Positions 12,805 to 25,800 of a stretch of 64,000 nucleotides of DNA are shown in pieces. Positions within the stretch are counted from its first letter, which is position 1; each line of letters begins with the position of its first letter. Source of the DNA: Pegea sp. RAD2-039. Its lineage: Eukaryota > Chordata > Thaliacea > Salpida > Salpidae. The DNA lies in the NCBI GenBank assembly GCA_034620365.1, contig JAQGEQ010000175.1, forward strand, positions 1,488,001 to 1,552,000. The letters run 5' to 3'. Below the pieces are notes generated by a model. It saw only the letters and a list, made by a program, of their open reading frames with translations, was not told where the DNA came from and made no database searches. Made by a program: the position numbers and the translations under genes.

Positions 12805-15259
12805 TGTGATTAAAATATTATAGAATTAAGTTTGAATTTAAACTGTATTTAAAGTATAATTTAGTTTTCATAGTTTAACAAGTATAAAAAGAAACTTGTA
12901 ATTTTTAAAAACAATTTTTCATTGATCAAGTATTTGCAAAAAATTCAACTTTTTGATTTTTATATCGCAAAATCTAGATAAAAATTTTCTATAAATTTGT
13001 GAATAAGGTTACCGAAGATTTACGTAAAATTACAACAAGTGCAAATTAATGAAGTCATTTTATTGGTGAATTTAAACAGCTGATAAAAAGCGTTAATCGT
13101 TTGAAAGCCAAATATGACTTAATTTCGATATAAGCGCAAACATACGAAACGAATTCGCCTTTGTATTCAGTCAACTTTACTATAATAGTAAAAAAATGGT
13201 TTTCATCACGGTTATTACTCTTAAAAGTCTGACTTTATCAGAAAATGCACGACATAATTTCTAGATGCTAGAAATTCACATTTGTTCGCCAGATATCACA
13301 AAGGTTCATTTTATAATGATTGGAATTTTGGGTTTAAGTTCTTTATAAACGAGTTTCTTTCTTTAAGATTATTAAATTCGGTTACCTAATCAAATTGCTT
13401 TTAACAAAAAGTAAATGTCTAAATTAGTTTCAAATTTATAATTGAATTAAAGCTACAATTAATAGAAAAGCTGTTTTTTTTCTGCTTATTTAATTAATAT
13501 TTTAATTAGAGAACAATCCTGAAAAACTTTTTTAATTTTTATCTAAATACTCAAACTTTTGTTCGATATATTTTTGTAGATTGCTTGAACTCCTCATAAA
13601 GTTGGAATTTAGTGGTCTATCTTTTATTCATACAAATGTGTTTAGCATTGAAAAAATATTTATAACACCGAAAAATATTTGAGTTTAAAACCAAATAAAA
13701 GATATGACTACAAATATACAATATATTACTTCCGATAAATCTAAGTACTTAATGTTTCCGGTATGAAACAATATAAATTTCTTGTTTTGAGATTCTGTTA
13801 AATTGACAGATAATTTTTGATAAAGTTCGAAATAATTTTAAGTCTAAATTTGTAGTGGTTTAGGAGAAATACTTTTCGCTTTAAATGGATCGAAACGAAT
13901 AGATTATATCTTGAAAAATTGTTAGAAAGTCACTTTTACTATCTCGTATATTCAATCACTAGTATCATTTAATTGAAAAACGATCTTGTCATAGGTTACC
14001 ATTCTACAAGATATTATCTAGCTTAAAAAACTTTCATAACCTCACTTTTATGAAGTAAAATGAAAATTGCTTCGTTTTGCTTTCAAGTAAATACGCCTAA
14101 TTTATGTTTGAAAACAATCTTAGAATTTTGCAAAAAGCTTTGAACTGGCACTTCACATTCAAATCCTTTTAGGCTGGAACAATAGAAAGTTCTACTAAAC
14201 ACTTCTTCAAATACATTTTCTTTTATGAAACTTTTCAAGTTCAAATTTATCTCAAGTATTCAAAATAAAAAATAATTATTTAATCATAAATTAGTTTTAT
14301 ATAGAAATATTAAAACATCCTTTTACAAAACATGTTAAAAAATTTAAATAATAAGTAAGTTACGAAATTATGCAAGAAATCTTAAGAAATGATTTAAAAG
14401 AAAAACTAATATTGAAATATTGTTTTATATATTTTTAAATATTAGATTTTTTGCTTTAAATATAAACTTTAAAATACTAACTAATTTAATTTATTGTTTA
14501 AAAATAAAGCTTATTTGTAAATTATTTAGTTACATTTAAATAAATACATTTAGTCATAAACAATCTACGTTTTAGAATTTAACAAATCTAAAAGTTGGCC
14601 TTAGCAGAATTGTATCAATTTTATCTTAGTACTCAATGCTTAACTTCTTACTTAAGACAGATTGTTCTTTAAAAATATATTTTTATTTGTTAAAACCTCA
14701 ACATTCAAATTATGAAATCATAAAAAGTCTTATATATTATATAAAGTAAAAAAAAGAAAGCTGAAAATAACTGTAAAAACATCACCATTAAAAAGCTACA
14801 ATAACTTCTTCTAACTCTAAATAGAGAATTCTAAAATCAATAAGATTACGTCTCACAACAGATACACACAAATTAGTGGTTCTGCATTTGAAGGAAAAGT
14901 GTTATTTTAAGAATTTCTTACATTAAAGTAAACTTTAAATAATCTGTGAAAACCTAAAACTTTTTACTCAAAACCAAATGTTTTATAGTGATAGCTTTAC
15001 GCTTCAATAACTTTCCTTTTTCTTACCTAAAAATATTTGCTCAAACGTAACTTTTGAAATTATAAAGAACATTTTTATTTTGTGTATTAAAAATTCTTTT
15101 TTTAACTTTTAATTTCTACTTTGGTCTGATACCTATACTTGATTATTAGCTAAAAATATTAATTTTTTTTTCAATTTTTGTTACAATCATGCTATCATCT
15201 TAATTCTGTAAATGACATTTTAGTAAGCAACCTAAAAATATTGTTATTTTAACATTATT
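12805..15259. other. Featureless AT-rich intergenic DNA
   Basis: 5' flank of the membrane-protein gene. A possible splice acceptor lies ~40 nt upstream of its ATG. Nothing else is recognisable. Confidence 0.5.
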
Positions 15260-15470
15260 TATTCAACGCTTGGCTACAAGTGACAACTTCCTAAGATCCT
15301 ATTGCGATCAAGAAAGAAACAATATGAGCAGTAAGATAATGAAAAGGTTTTAAGTATCACAGTTTAGTACAATTAATGTATAAAATAGAAACACTATATA
15401 GGTAAATATAAGTGAAGAAACTGGTAGTGAGGAGAAAGTCACTTAAATCATATTTTTTACGATATATAAC
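15260..15470 (-). mobile_element. Diverged LINE 3' tail fragment
   Basis: Begins with TTATTTATTCAACG and continues with blocks seen in the same order at 3.7 and 48.6 kb (CGATCAAGAAAGAAAC, TAAGTATCACAGTTTAGTAC, AAAATAGAAACACT). It is the most diverged of the four copies of this 3' end. Confidence 0.65.
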
Positions 15471-18400
15471 GTCAATCAGTTATTTATATTATAATATTTT
15501 TAATTAATGTCATTACTTATTATGTATAAAAAAGTTTTATATAGAACTTGTTGCTTGCAATTTTTTCAAATGATTCAACCAATTTTTAATGTAATTAATT
15601 GAAGATGAAAGATTTCTTTGTTTAATTTAAAATTTTCCTTACGCTGCATTATTTTCATTATATAATTTACAAGTTAAATAATTTCATACATACCCTTTAA
15701 ACATTGAGTTCGAATGTGGCTTTCCAAATAATCCTATTTCTAAAAGTTTTAGGTTTTCAAATTGATTTTAAACTGTTTGTAAATACTGTTTCTCTAACTA
15801 GCAGATTATTGAAAACACGAATTTGTACATGACTTTTAAACAAACAAAGTTACATAATCTCAAAAAATCAATCATTTGAAAAATAGATAAGTTCTAATTA
15901 TTTATAACATCAATTTCTGATGCTAATTATTGTAGGCAGCCGATTAAAAGTAAATGAATTTATTTTTGAAGTTTATTAATTTATAGAATAAATTTATTGA
16001 TAAAATGCTGAACAATATTGCATTAATCAATAATTACTTTAAATTTTCTAAATCATAAAATCAATTTTTATTAACTTGAGTCACTGAAATGGTATTTTCG
16101 TGGATTTTCTTTATGTTTCATATAATACGAGAATAATCTTTAAAAAATATAATTTTTATTTTTCAACACTTTGAAACCAACAAGTTGAAGCTTTTTTTTT
16201 TAATTCTGTAAATAAATTGAAATACAAAAAGTTTTAAATTACAATTTTTTGAACATATTGGAAATATAAATTTATTAAGTGCTATGAATAGTTAAACTGA
16301 ATCTAATAAAACTCAAATTACTCATTTAAACCAATCAAATTAAGTTGTATTGCTTTATTTTACTATAATTACTGGTATAAGTATAATTATATAATTGTTA
16401 TATGTAAAAACTTTTTCCAATAAAAATAATTTGCTAGCTTTAAATCAAATAATAGTATTTTATAGTGATGTTTATAGTGAACTTTTTTAGTTAGACACTT
16501 AAAAAACTCATTGTAAAGAAAATTGCTAACATCAACAAAATTAACAAAATTTCTTTAAGATCTATATCAACAGTTAATGATTAATAACAAAAATTTAATC
16601 ATTGTGTCAACGTTGTATATAAACAGAAGTAGAAAACTTATAGTAATGTTTGTTTTACCAATTATTCCTTTATATAGAGTAAATTTATTTCAAATTTTTA
16701 AATTAAACTTACCAGAAAAAAAACTTTAATAAAACTATAAATAATTTTAAAGCAGTTTTGTATATAATGAGTAAATAAATAAATTAATGTAATTTTGTTC
16801 AATTTTGAAGATGACTTTCGTAAACTTTCTAAGGTTTCCTCTAGCTATTTGATCTAGTGAAAATATTCAGCAAAGACAAGAGCTTTAATGTAAACTCTAA
16901 TTTCAGTTTACTTTTGATGTTTTACATGATAATTATTTAAAGATTAAATTTAATTCAATTTTATGTAATTTTTGGATGATGGCTTTTCTAATCATTGTAA
17001 AAAATAGATCATAAGATATTTAAGAATTGAGTAAATAGAGAAACTGGTTGCTGGATCAGTTTCAAAGACCTTTACTCAAACTATCCAAACTTTTAACCTT
17101 GCAAAAACATTTTATTGAAGTTTTTTTCAGAAGTCTAGAAACTTGAATATGTTCGTTGGTTATAAGTGAAATTGGAGAAATTCTAAAAGTATGTTCTTCA
17201 AGTTTTGGTACAAAAAACTTAAATTTACTCTTTTAATATTTTCTTAGCAGCATTCTATTTCTTCAAATCAAGTTTTGATAATAGTGATCCAGAAAAATAT
17301 GAACTTTTGAAAAGATTTATTTGAAAAAGTAAAATTTCAAAACTCAATATCAAAAGATTTATTTACTGTTTAAACAAATTTTTTGCTTTGCTATTTATAG
17401 GTAAATAAAAGTATATAATTTAAAAAAATGTACAAATACAAAATTTAAAACAAAAATATTGAAATTGTTCGGTAGCTTCATTTTTATAAATAAATTATTT
17501 ATAACTAAACCTTAAAAATATCAATTAAGATAAATAACTTTTTTTAGGATATTAATGAACTTAAAAAAACAAATCAATGTTTGTTTCAAATTGTTTTTTT
17601 TTCTACTATAAAAGAATTATAAAAAACTATTTTTTATACATTTTTATACTTGAAGATAAAAGTTTAGAAGTTTTAGAAGTAAGATTGCTTTAGTAAAAAT
17701 CGATTTTTTTGGAAAAGCTAAATAGAAAGTGCATAAAACAGTAAGTCATCCATCTTTCGATAATTGAAACCTGACAACAAGATCAGATGGTTGTTGCAAA
17801 TGGATCAGAGCAGCAGTGCATAAAAAGCTGTTTGCATGAATAGACAGAAGTTAAACATCAAACTTTTTTGTTTGAATAGAATCTACAGAATCTCTTGAAC
17901 TTTGAAGTCTTAATTTTGTAACAAACTTGTTACTGCTTGAATACTTAAATTTTACTAATCTTTGTGTTTATGGTTTGTAAGTACACAACGTTTTATCATA
18001 TGTACCTTCTTTTAGGTCAAGACAAGTTGAAAGATGAAGAGATATTTTTTATTTGTTGTAGATTAGGACAATCTGAAAATTAAATGATTTAACCAAAATA
18101 AACTCATCAAAATTTTTAAGGTTAATTTGAAACTTTTGAATCGATTTAAAAATCGTTTGATATAAATAAAAAAGATTCTTAATAATCATATATTCTCTAA
18201 AATTTTGTGAATTATGAGACTTTATTTAATCGGCTTCTGAATTTTGTCAAAACTTTTCCTTTAAATCGATGTTTTCAAGGTCGTCTAAACCACAAGAAAT
18301 TTGATGAAAATAAAAAAAAAAGTTTGAAGTTATAAACTGAAATGTTGTTTTGACCTTGGTGTTATTGAAACCTTCATATGTCATTTTTGTTCGTAAATTT

Positions 18401-19629
18401 GCAGACATTAATTGCAAGTGAAAAAATACGTTTGTTGTAACTGATAACTGACTATTTTGTTATCTTTATCAATCGATTTTCGAACTAATTAATATTAAAA
18501 ACAAAGTAAAGTAAAAAGTGTTTTTCTTTTTTTGAGATTAGTTTTAAAAACTTTAAAAGTGTTCATGGTATCAACGAAAATTTTAAAGAATTTTAATGAT
18601 TTAAAACAGTAGTCAGTTTTATCTATAAAAGACTTTCTACAAAACGTTTTTGTAAATATTCGAAATTAAAATATTTTAATAAAAAAAATAAGTTTAAAGA
18701 TAAACAACCTTTTTTAATATTTTCGTTAAACTTTGTATTTGAAAGGCATTTCTTTAATTTATTTATTATTATCAGATACTACTTTAATGTAAAGTATATT
18801 ATTTTGTTTGATTTATTACAATTAAGTTTAATATCCAAAAGTAATAAATAGAAAACTAATTCTTAGTGAGATGAAAATATTTGCTACTTTAGAATAATCA
18901 GTGATGTTTGTTGCAAATTATGTTGTAAAAATCTGGAATTTTTTATATATTATTCAACCACTATTTTTTTAAATTTGTAATTTTTTGAAATGTAGTTTCA
19001 AAATGAATTAAATTCCAGAATTACATAAAAAGTTAAAAAATGTTTGAATTATTTTCATCTACAACGCTAAATTGTGATGTTCTATAACAAAATTATCAAG
19101 CAATAAAAAACAATATTTTTGAATTATCAATGACATTTTTTTATTAATACTTTATATAAGTAATTTGATTAGAAGAGAAAACTAAGCTTTAAAATGATAG
19201 AATTTTTGTAAGAAGCTTAAACTTTAATTTAAAAACTTAATTCTTATTATTTTTGCTTTATTATTAATTTGCTAAATTTAAAAAGAAAATTTTGAACGTG
19301 AAGCTTGTATTTTATTACTAGAAAAATTACGAACAAAACCCATGTTTATTCACCACAACTATTTATCAAACAAACATCTTTATATAATATATGAATGTAA
19401 CCACTATCTACAATCTCCAGCAATGGTAGATTTAGGTGAAAACCATAATCCTCTTCACACAAGTTTGTAGAATTGTTCGACACAACAAACAAATCGCTTC
19501 ACATAATTCAAAATTAACAGTTTATTACAGGTTAATGATGTAAAAAATGATTTGTAATTAAGGTTATATGAATAAAATTAAATTGTTAAAATTAACAATG
19601 ATGCAGACGGATAATAATGATTTATTAAA
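15471..19629. other. Featureless AT-rich intergenic DNA
   Basis: About 4 kb without recognisable coding sequence, RNA gene or repeat. A slightly less AT-rich patch at 17740-17880 has no clear reading frame. The part between ~19300 and 19500 could hold a 3' exon of the small secreted peptide gene. Confidence 0.45.
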
Positions 19630-19667
19630 CTACCGATAAATAAAAGAAACAAAAGTTTGAAACTTAC

Positions 19668-20067
19668 ATTCTGTGTTAATATATTCCTGGCACTTAGTTT
19701 GAAATCTTCCATCTCCACCAGTTGTACAGGAGTAGTGACTGCAAAGTTTCATAATCTTGCTTGAATCCATTCTTTTGATGAGTCTTATTTCTTCCGGAGG
19801 CTCTTTATCTAGAAAATATCTAATACTTTTAAAAACTTTCTTAAAATAAAATTGAATTCATTGTATTCTTAATTAGAAACAAATAAATATATTTTTAAAT
19901 AAACTTATCCTTAAACTTATAAATTTAGTATACCAAAGATATTTATAAAGTAAAAACTAAACATTTTAATAATAAAGACCTTCAGCAACATCTCTTATAA
20001 GATGCTGAGTAGAAACTGCTGCAAAGAAAACTATTACGCAGAACAAAATCATATTTAGTCTTTTCAT
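19668..20067 (-). CDS. Small secreted cysteine-rich peptide precursor (two exons seen, 3' end unresolved)
   Basis: Exon 1 (20067-19980) encodes MKRLNMILFCVIVFFAAVST, a clear signal peptide with a basic start and a hydrophobic core, followed by QHLIRDVAE. It ends on a GT donor in phase 1. Exon 2 (19808-19668) follows an AG acceptor in the matching phase. It encodes an acidic spacer, a dibasic KR at a likely prohormone-convertase site (RLIKR), then a part with Cys at C-x4-C-x11-C (CSHYSC, GGDGRFQTKC). Exon 2 ends at a perfect GTAAGT donor, so a third exon is expected but I could not fix it. If the donor is skipped, the frame runs 12 more codons to a stop at 19630. The GDGRFQTKC part is loosely reminiscent of a Kazal inhibitor; a neuropeptide or toxin-like peptide is equally possible. 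Confidence 0.55.
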
Positions 20068-22804
20068 TTTGTCAAGAATCTTTAAAATTTTTCGGAGTTA
20101 AAGAATATTTTAAAACAAGAATTCAACCTCACCTTTTATATTCAGAAATATACTTTTTTGTTTTTTTTTTATTTTCTAGCAACTGGTTACTCTCTGGAGA
20201 TAAAAAGTCAATTTTTGAAGCAAAATTATTTGTTGTAAATATAATTTTGAAAACAAGACTTTTACAAGCGAGCTTTTTTTTCTAAGAATTGCTTAAAGTA
20301 TGATTGACAAGAATTATTTTGTTTGAAGTTTAATATAAATTTATAAACAATTTTAAAACAAAACAAACATCTTTGTTTAGAAAGATCGTATCAAATGATG
20401 ATTTATATTTTTGACTTTTTACCAATTTTGTAAATATCTACGTATTTTCTAATGTCAATATTTCCAATTTTTGTTGCTATCAACATGAGAATGGTTGAAA
20501 AATGACTTTTAGGTTTCACTTACAATATTAAAAAAAGTTTTTTAGGTGTTTTTAGATAATTTCTTGATTGAAATAATTCTTCATGAATTATTTAAAATTG
20601 CTGTAAACGTTTTCAAGAATATCTAAAAATATTTACAGTTTTTTATGGCTTGATAAAAAATGTTTTAATCAATCAAAAATATAACAAAAGAAACTTCTAT
20701 TTGTAATACTTCTTTTACTTTTTACATATGATTAATCCTGATTAATATTAAAATGAATAATTATAAGAACTATAAAATAATTAAAGTTATAATTTCATTA
20801 AAGCTATTTTTGATAATTGGTTTCAATTAACAATGTTCAATTCAAATCGTAAAAGTTTGTCCCACACATATTATTAAAGCTCATTTTAAATAAATCATTA
20901 TAAAAACTAATCTATAGAATTTAAAGCGTTTAAAATCGAGTTTAAGAAAGCCTAAATGGAAAATCAAGTCCTATAAGAAAAGTAAATGTCAAATCGTAAA
21001 TACAAAAATATTAAACATTAGCTTGACATGATTTGTTTTGTAAATTAATTAATAATTTAAACATTAGTTTAGTTTAAAGAAATGACATGTTAAGAAAACA
21101 AAAGAAGCTGTTTTCAGTTGCCAAGTAGAAGACCAGTGTAGACCCAAAAATAGTGTTATACTGTTTAAAAGATAAACCACAGTTAGATATAATAAGCAAA
21201 CTTCAAAAATTCAATCTATGACAATAAATCAATTTATAAGCTGAATTTTTCTAATCAGTACAATTTTAAATTCTTAATAATTTATAGCAAACTGATATTA
21301 CTTTTATTTATCACTTTAAGTTATAAATATATTAAGATGTCTTTTTTGCTGAAATTACGATGTATATAAGTAGAAATTCTTTGATTCAGTAACATAAATA
21401 CATCATTTTACTTAAACATTGCATTGTTGTCAAACCAACCATTTTGTTTTGAGCTTATTTGGTATGAAAAGTTTTTTAAGGTAAAGATATTACCTAAATT
21501 GTTAAAAAATATTCTTCTTAGAGATAAATTCTTTGTACTAACAATACAATTTTTATATTTACGATGTATACAGAATTGTATTTAGTTTCAAAGTTTAATT
21601 TAATCTACTATATAAAAAGTTTTATAATTATATTTGATAGAAATAGATACTACCTTAAAACTGGCTTAAAAATTATACTTAATTAAGCTGATAACCAAAA
21701 AGTATGAATCAATATTTGATCTTAATAGCATTTAAGCAAGGCTTTAGAATAAGCTTAAAACTAAGATAGATTTTATTTATCGGATATTATGCATGATTGA
21801 TATGAAATTTAATACAAAAATGACAAATTAAAAATCCATTAAATGTTCTTGTGCATAGGTTTTTAAGTTTTAAAAAATTGAGGTATGTAACTACTAACCT
21901 TATACATGTAAAACATATAAATGTATAAATGTTGTTATATAGTTTTCAAACAAAGTTTTTACATGTTTTTATAAATTGTATAATCAATTAACTTTTTTTT
22001 ATCTTTTATGCCTGAAGATAGATGAATCATATAATAAAATAAAGCATATAAAAGAAAAAAAGTGAGAAAAAGTAATTGTTAAATGTTTCTATATGTTATA
22101 TAGAGTAAGCAGGTATGAAAATAGAATATTTAATTTAGGGCGCTTAAATCAATAAAATAAATATCGATATTTAGTAGGAAGACATGGCAATAGCTTTTTA
22201 TTCTTGCAAATCCTAAAAAGTCCTAACGACAGATTATTATATTAGAATCATTCTTTGAATTGTATTTAATTTAATTTATTTGAAATTTCAAATATTGGTA
22301 TACAAAATATCAAAACATTTACTTATTGTATAATAATAGATAGTAATTGTTATATACTTTTCTTAAACTTGATTTAAATCTTTTTATGTTTTAGAGCTCA
22401 GTAAAGAATTTAAATTTTGAAAGCAAATAATATGATAGCATTGGAAAGCTACGGCCGAAAATTTTTCATCTAACATTTGTTAAAGGATAAAACTTTAAGC
22501 TTAAGTTAAACCGTAGCTTTTCTTTCTATTAAATAATTTTAATAGTTTGAGAAACAATTTTGTTTTTGTATTACATTACACTAAAATAATTTTTTTATAT
22601 CTTTAAGAAAGCTTTTTTTATACACTTATATCAGTCATTTTTATATGCAATAAATCAAAATTGTTTTGTAGCAAAATATGTCTTAACATTACTTAAGTTT
22701 TCAAGCCTTTTGCAAAAGCTACCATAATAGTTGCTAGTTTTAGGGGATTTCCCTTTTATTTTAGTTTTACTACAGAAATGGTTTGATCAAATGATTCCTT
22801 AAAA
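20068..22804. other. AT-rich intergenic DNA between divergent genes
   Basis: Shared 5' flank of the secreted peptide gene (-) and RPAP1 (+). No coding stretch was recognised. A pyrimidine-rich tract ending in AG at 22763-22764 sits 40 nt before the RPAP1 start and looks like a splice acceptor. Confidence 0.5.
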
Positions 22805-25800
22805 ATGTTTAAATCAGTGGTACGTCCTGGTAAAGATGAAGATGAAGATGATTTACTTCAGTTTCAAGAACAGTTCTTAAAAAACAAAGATAAACCTTGT
22901 GCTAATGTCTTTCGTGTCTCTAAAGTTGATGAAACAGTTCTAGTTGATGAGAGAAGAAAAGCAAATATGGTTCTACAGAATGGTATTTACTTAATAATTA
23001 TTATAAATGTTTATTAAATTAAGTAAAATGAATAGTTTATTTTAGTTTATATTGTTTTCTTGAACTAAATTATATTTTATTATCAATTATTGAATTAATA
23101 TTTGTTGATTTGATAACAATTGAAGAAAATAATTTTGATTAAAATGTTTATTTGGTTAAAAATTAACTTTCTTGTTCTATTCAGTTGTAATTTAGATTTA
23201 TTATTTTTATATATACTTAGCTTTATAAGAGATTATAATTTTTAATTCAGTTTAATATTGATATAAAAGATCAATTTCAGTTTATCATAAATATATAACA
23301 TAGAAAATATTAACATATTTTAATATGAAGTTTTTAGCCATAATTTTAAATATTTTTTTATATTTTCAGCTATTTATTAAAGTAGTATTTAAAGCAATCA
23401 GATAAAATATATTTCTTTTATTTAAATTAAATACTTTTAACTTTTCAATTATATCTAATCAAGAAATATATTTAATAATTTTCATGAATAGAACTTATCT
23501 GTTTAAAATTGATTAATTTATAATTTTTAAAACTGAATACTGATCCATTTATGGCCCTGAAAGCTGCTTACTTCAGTTTTTTTATCTAATTTAACTATAT
23601 TTGATTAGAAAGAGCTCTAAGAATGGCAGAACAAGAAAAAGAAATGGAAAAGTGTGATAGACATATTACTAAAGTCTTAAAAGATATTGTAACCGAGAAA
23701 ACTTCTCTCAAATCAGTTGTAAATGTTCCTCAAATAAAATCGAAAACTGCATTTCCACCTGTCTTTAAAAGAACTTCTAACAAATACAAGTAGTTGAAAT
23801 TATTAATTGTAATAAAAAAGAATAAATTATAGAATGTAATAGGTTATAAGAATACATTTTTTTATAATAATTTTCCTCAGTAATTCAAAGAAAAGTATAT
23901 TTGCTGAAGAAATGGAGAAAAAGAATCAATCCATTAGCAAGTCTAAGGATTTAAAAAAGATTGAAAAGGATTTGAGCCTTGATGAAGACTTTGAAATCAA
24001 GTAAATGTCATATGATAGTGATAAATAAAAATAAATTTTTGTTTTTGAAGAGAGAATCAGAAAGTTTTTAATGATAATCTTCAAAAGGAGCTTTCAGAAG
24101 AAGAGATTTTGAGACTAAAAGAAGAAGTATTGAAGAAAATGACTAATGATCAAATCATGTTTTTGAAGCAGAGAGGTTTTGGATCAATTCAAGTTTTTAT
24201 TGATGTAATTTTTGTTTCTAAATTAAAGGCAGAAAAAAGGTGGAAGATGAAAGTTTGAAGAAGAAAGCGACACAATTAAAAGAAGGTTTTTTAATTTTTT
24301 ACTTTTAAAGTTTTCTTTCAAATTTATTTTGTAACATTGTGGGTTTTAAAATCAGCTTTTAGTCGATAAAGTATTTCAATATAACTTTTATCAATCCTCT
24401 TTAACCAGTAAAAGCAAATGTTCATGATTTATTTCTGCTTTAAACTTCTCTACTCAACATTTTTGTGAATAAACCTCTATTTGAACTCATTACATTTCTA
24501 TAAAACGTTTTTCTTTACTTTGAATATATTTTTTAATTTAAAAATTTAAACAAAAGCTTAAAAAAATGAAACTTGAAAAAAGAAACTTTTTTCTTTACTT
24601 TTATTGAAATAAACTTTACTGTTAATAAAAAAATGATTTGATTTCAGAAACCAATCTGCAACTTGAAAATGAGATCAAAAGCTACTCCAACTCAATTGAT
24701 ATGATCCAAGGTATTATATCAAACTAGTATTTGGTTGTAAATCGCCAAATTTCGTTTTTAGAAGTGGCAGCGATCAAAGATGGTAATTATCTAAATATGA
24801 ATAAAGTTGAAGACAAGAAATTGGAATGGTTGAAAGAGGTTGAAACTTCAAAAGTCCAATTAAGTGAAAGGTAAATGTTGGAAAGAGTTAATTGATATCA
24901 TCAACTCTTCTTTCGAAGATTTGATTTCCAAGGAAGACTTGTATCATTTGATGAAAGTAAATTCCTCTCATCAAAACTTGGACTTCATCATCATGGTTCA
25001 CAACCTGATCTCGCCGGATATTCTTTACAAGAACTCTTAGATTTGACTAGAAGTACTAATCTAAGTCAACGTTGTATATCTCTAAACACACTCGGCAAAA
25101 TTATTTACAAAGTAACTGAAAATATTTATTTAATTTTGTCTAAGATGTTTTGTTGTAGGAGAGAATAGGAGGTTATCAGACTCGATTCATCCAAGAACTT
25201 CTAAACGCTGGCTTCTTCTTCCTACTCCGTATGTCTATGGATGAAAAGTCAGATGTGATGATGAGGACTTCTATATCTTGTTTGCACTCTTTAGTTTGTC
25301 GTTTACCAGTTCAAGTCAGATACAAAACTATTTTCTGATTTCATAATTTTAATAGAATTGTTTTTCTAGAAATTAGTTGAAGATGAGGAGTTTGTTTTAT
25401 GGGATTGTGCTCAAAACTTCCCTCTACAGACTTCATCTTCTCAATTTTGGAGAAAAAATAAAACTGACATTGAAGTAGCATCTTCTGATCTTCTAATGGG
25501 TCTGTTGAAAACGGACATTATAATTCGTTTCAAGTAAAGCCTTTAAATTTATTTTATAATTCCAAAATCTTTCAGATATTTAAAAAAAATAAAAGATTAC
25601 AGAACCAACTTGAGATTGACCATTTTGTTTACTAAATGATTTCATTTCAGATATTTGATTCAAAATTATCAGTTAGATTCATCAACGATTCTTCAATGTT
25701 GTGAGATTCTAGAATCTTTAAGTAAACATTCAATGACTGCAGCCAATCTTATATTTGAATCATCAATCATAAAGTTGATGTTAGAAAAAGTATCTCTGAA

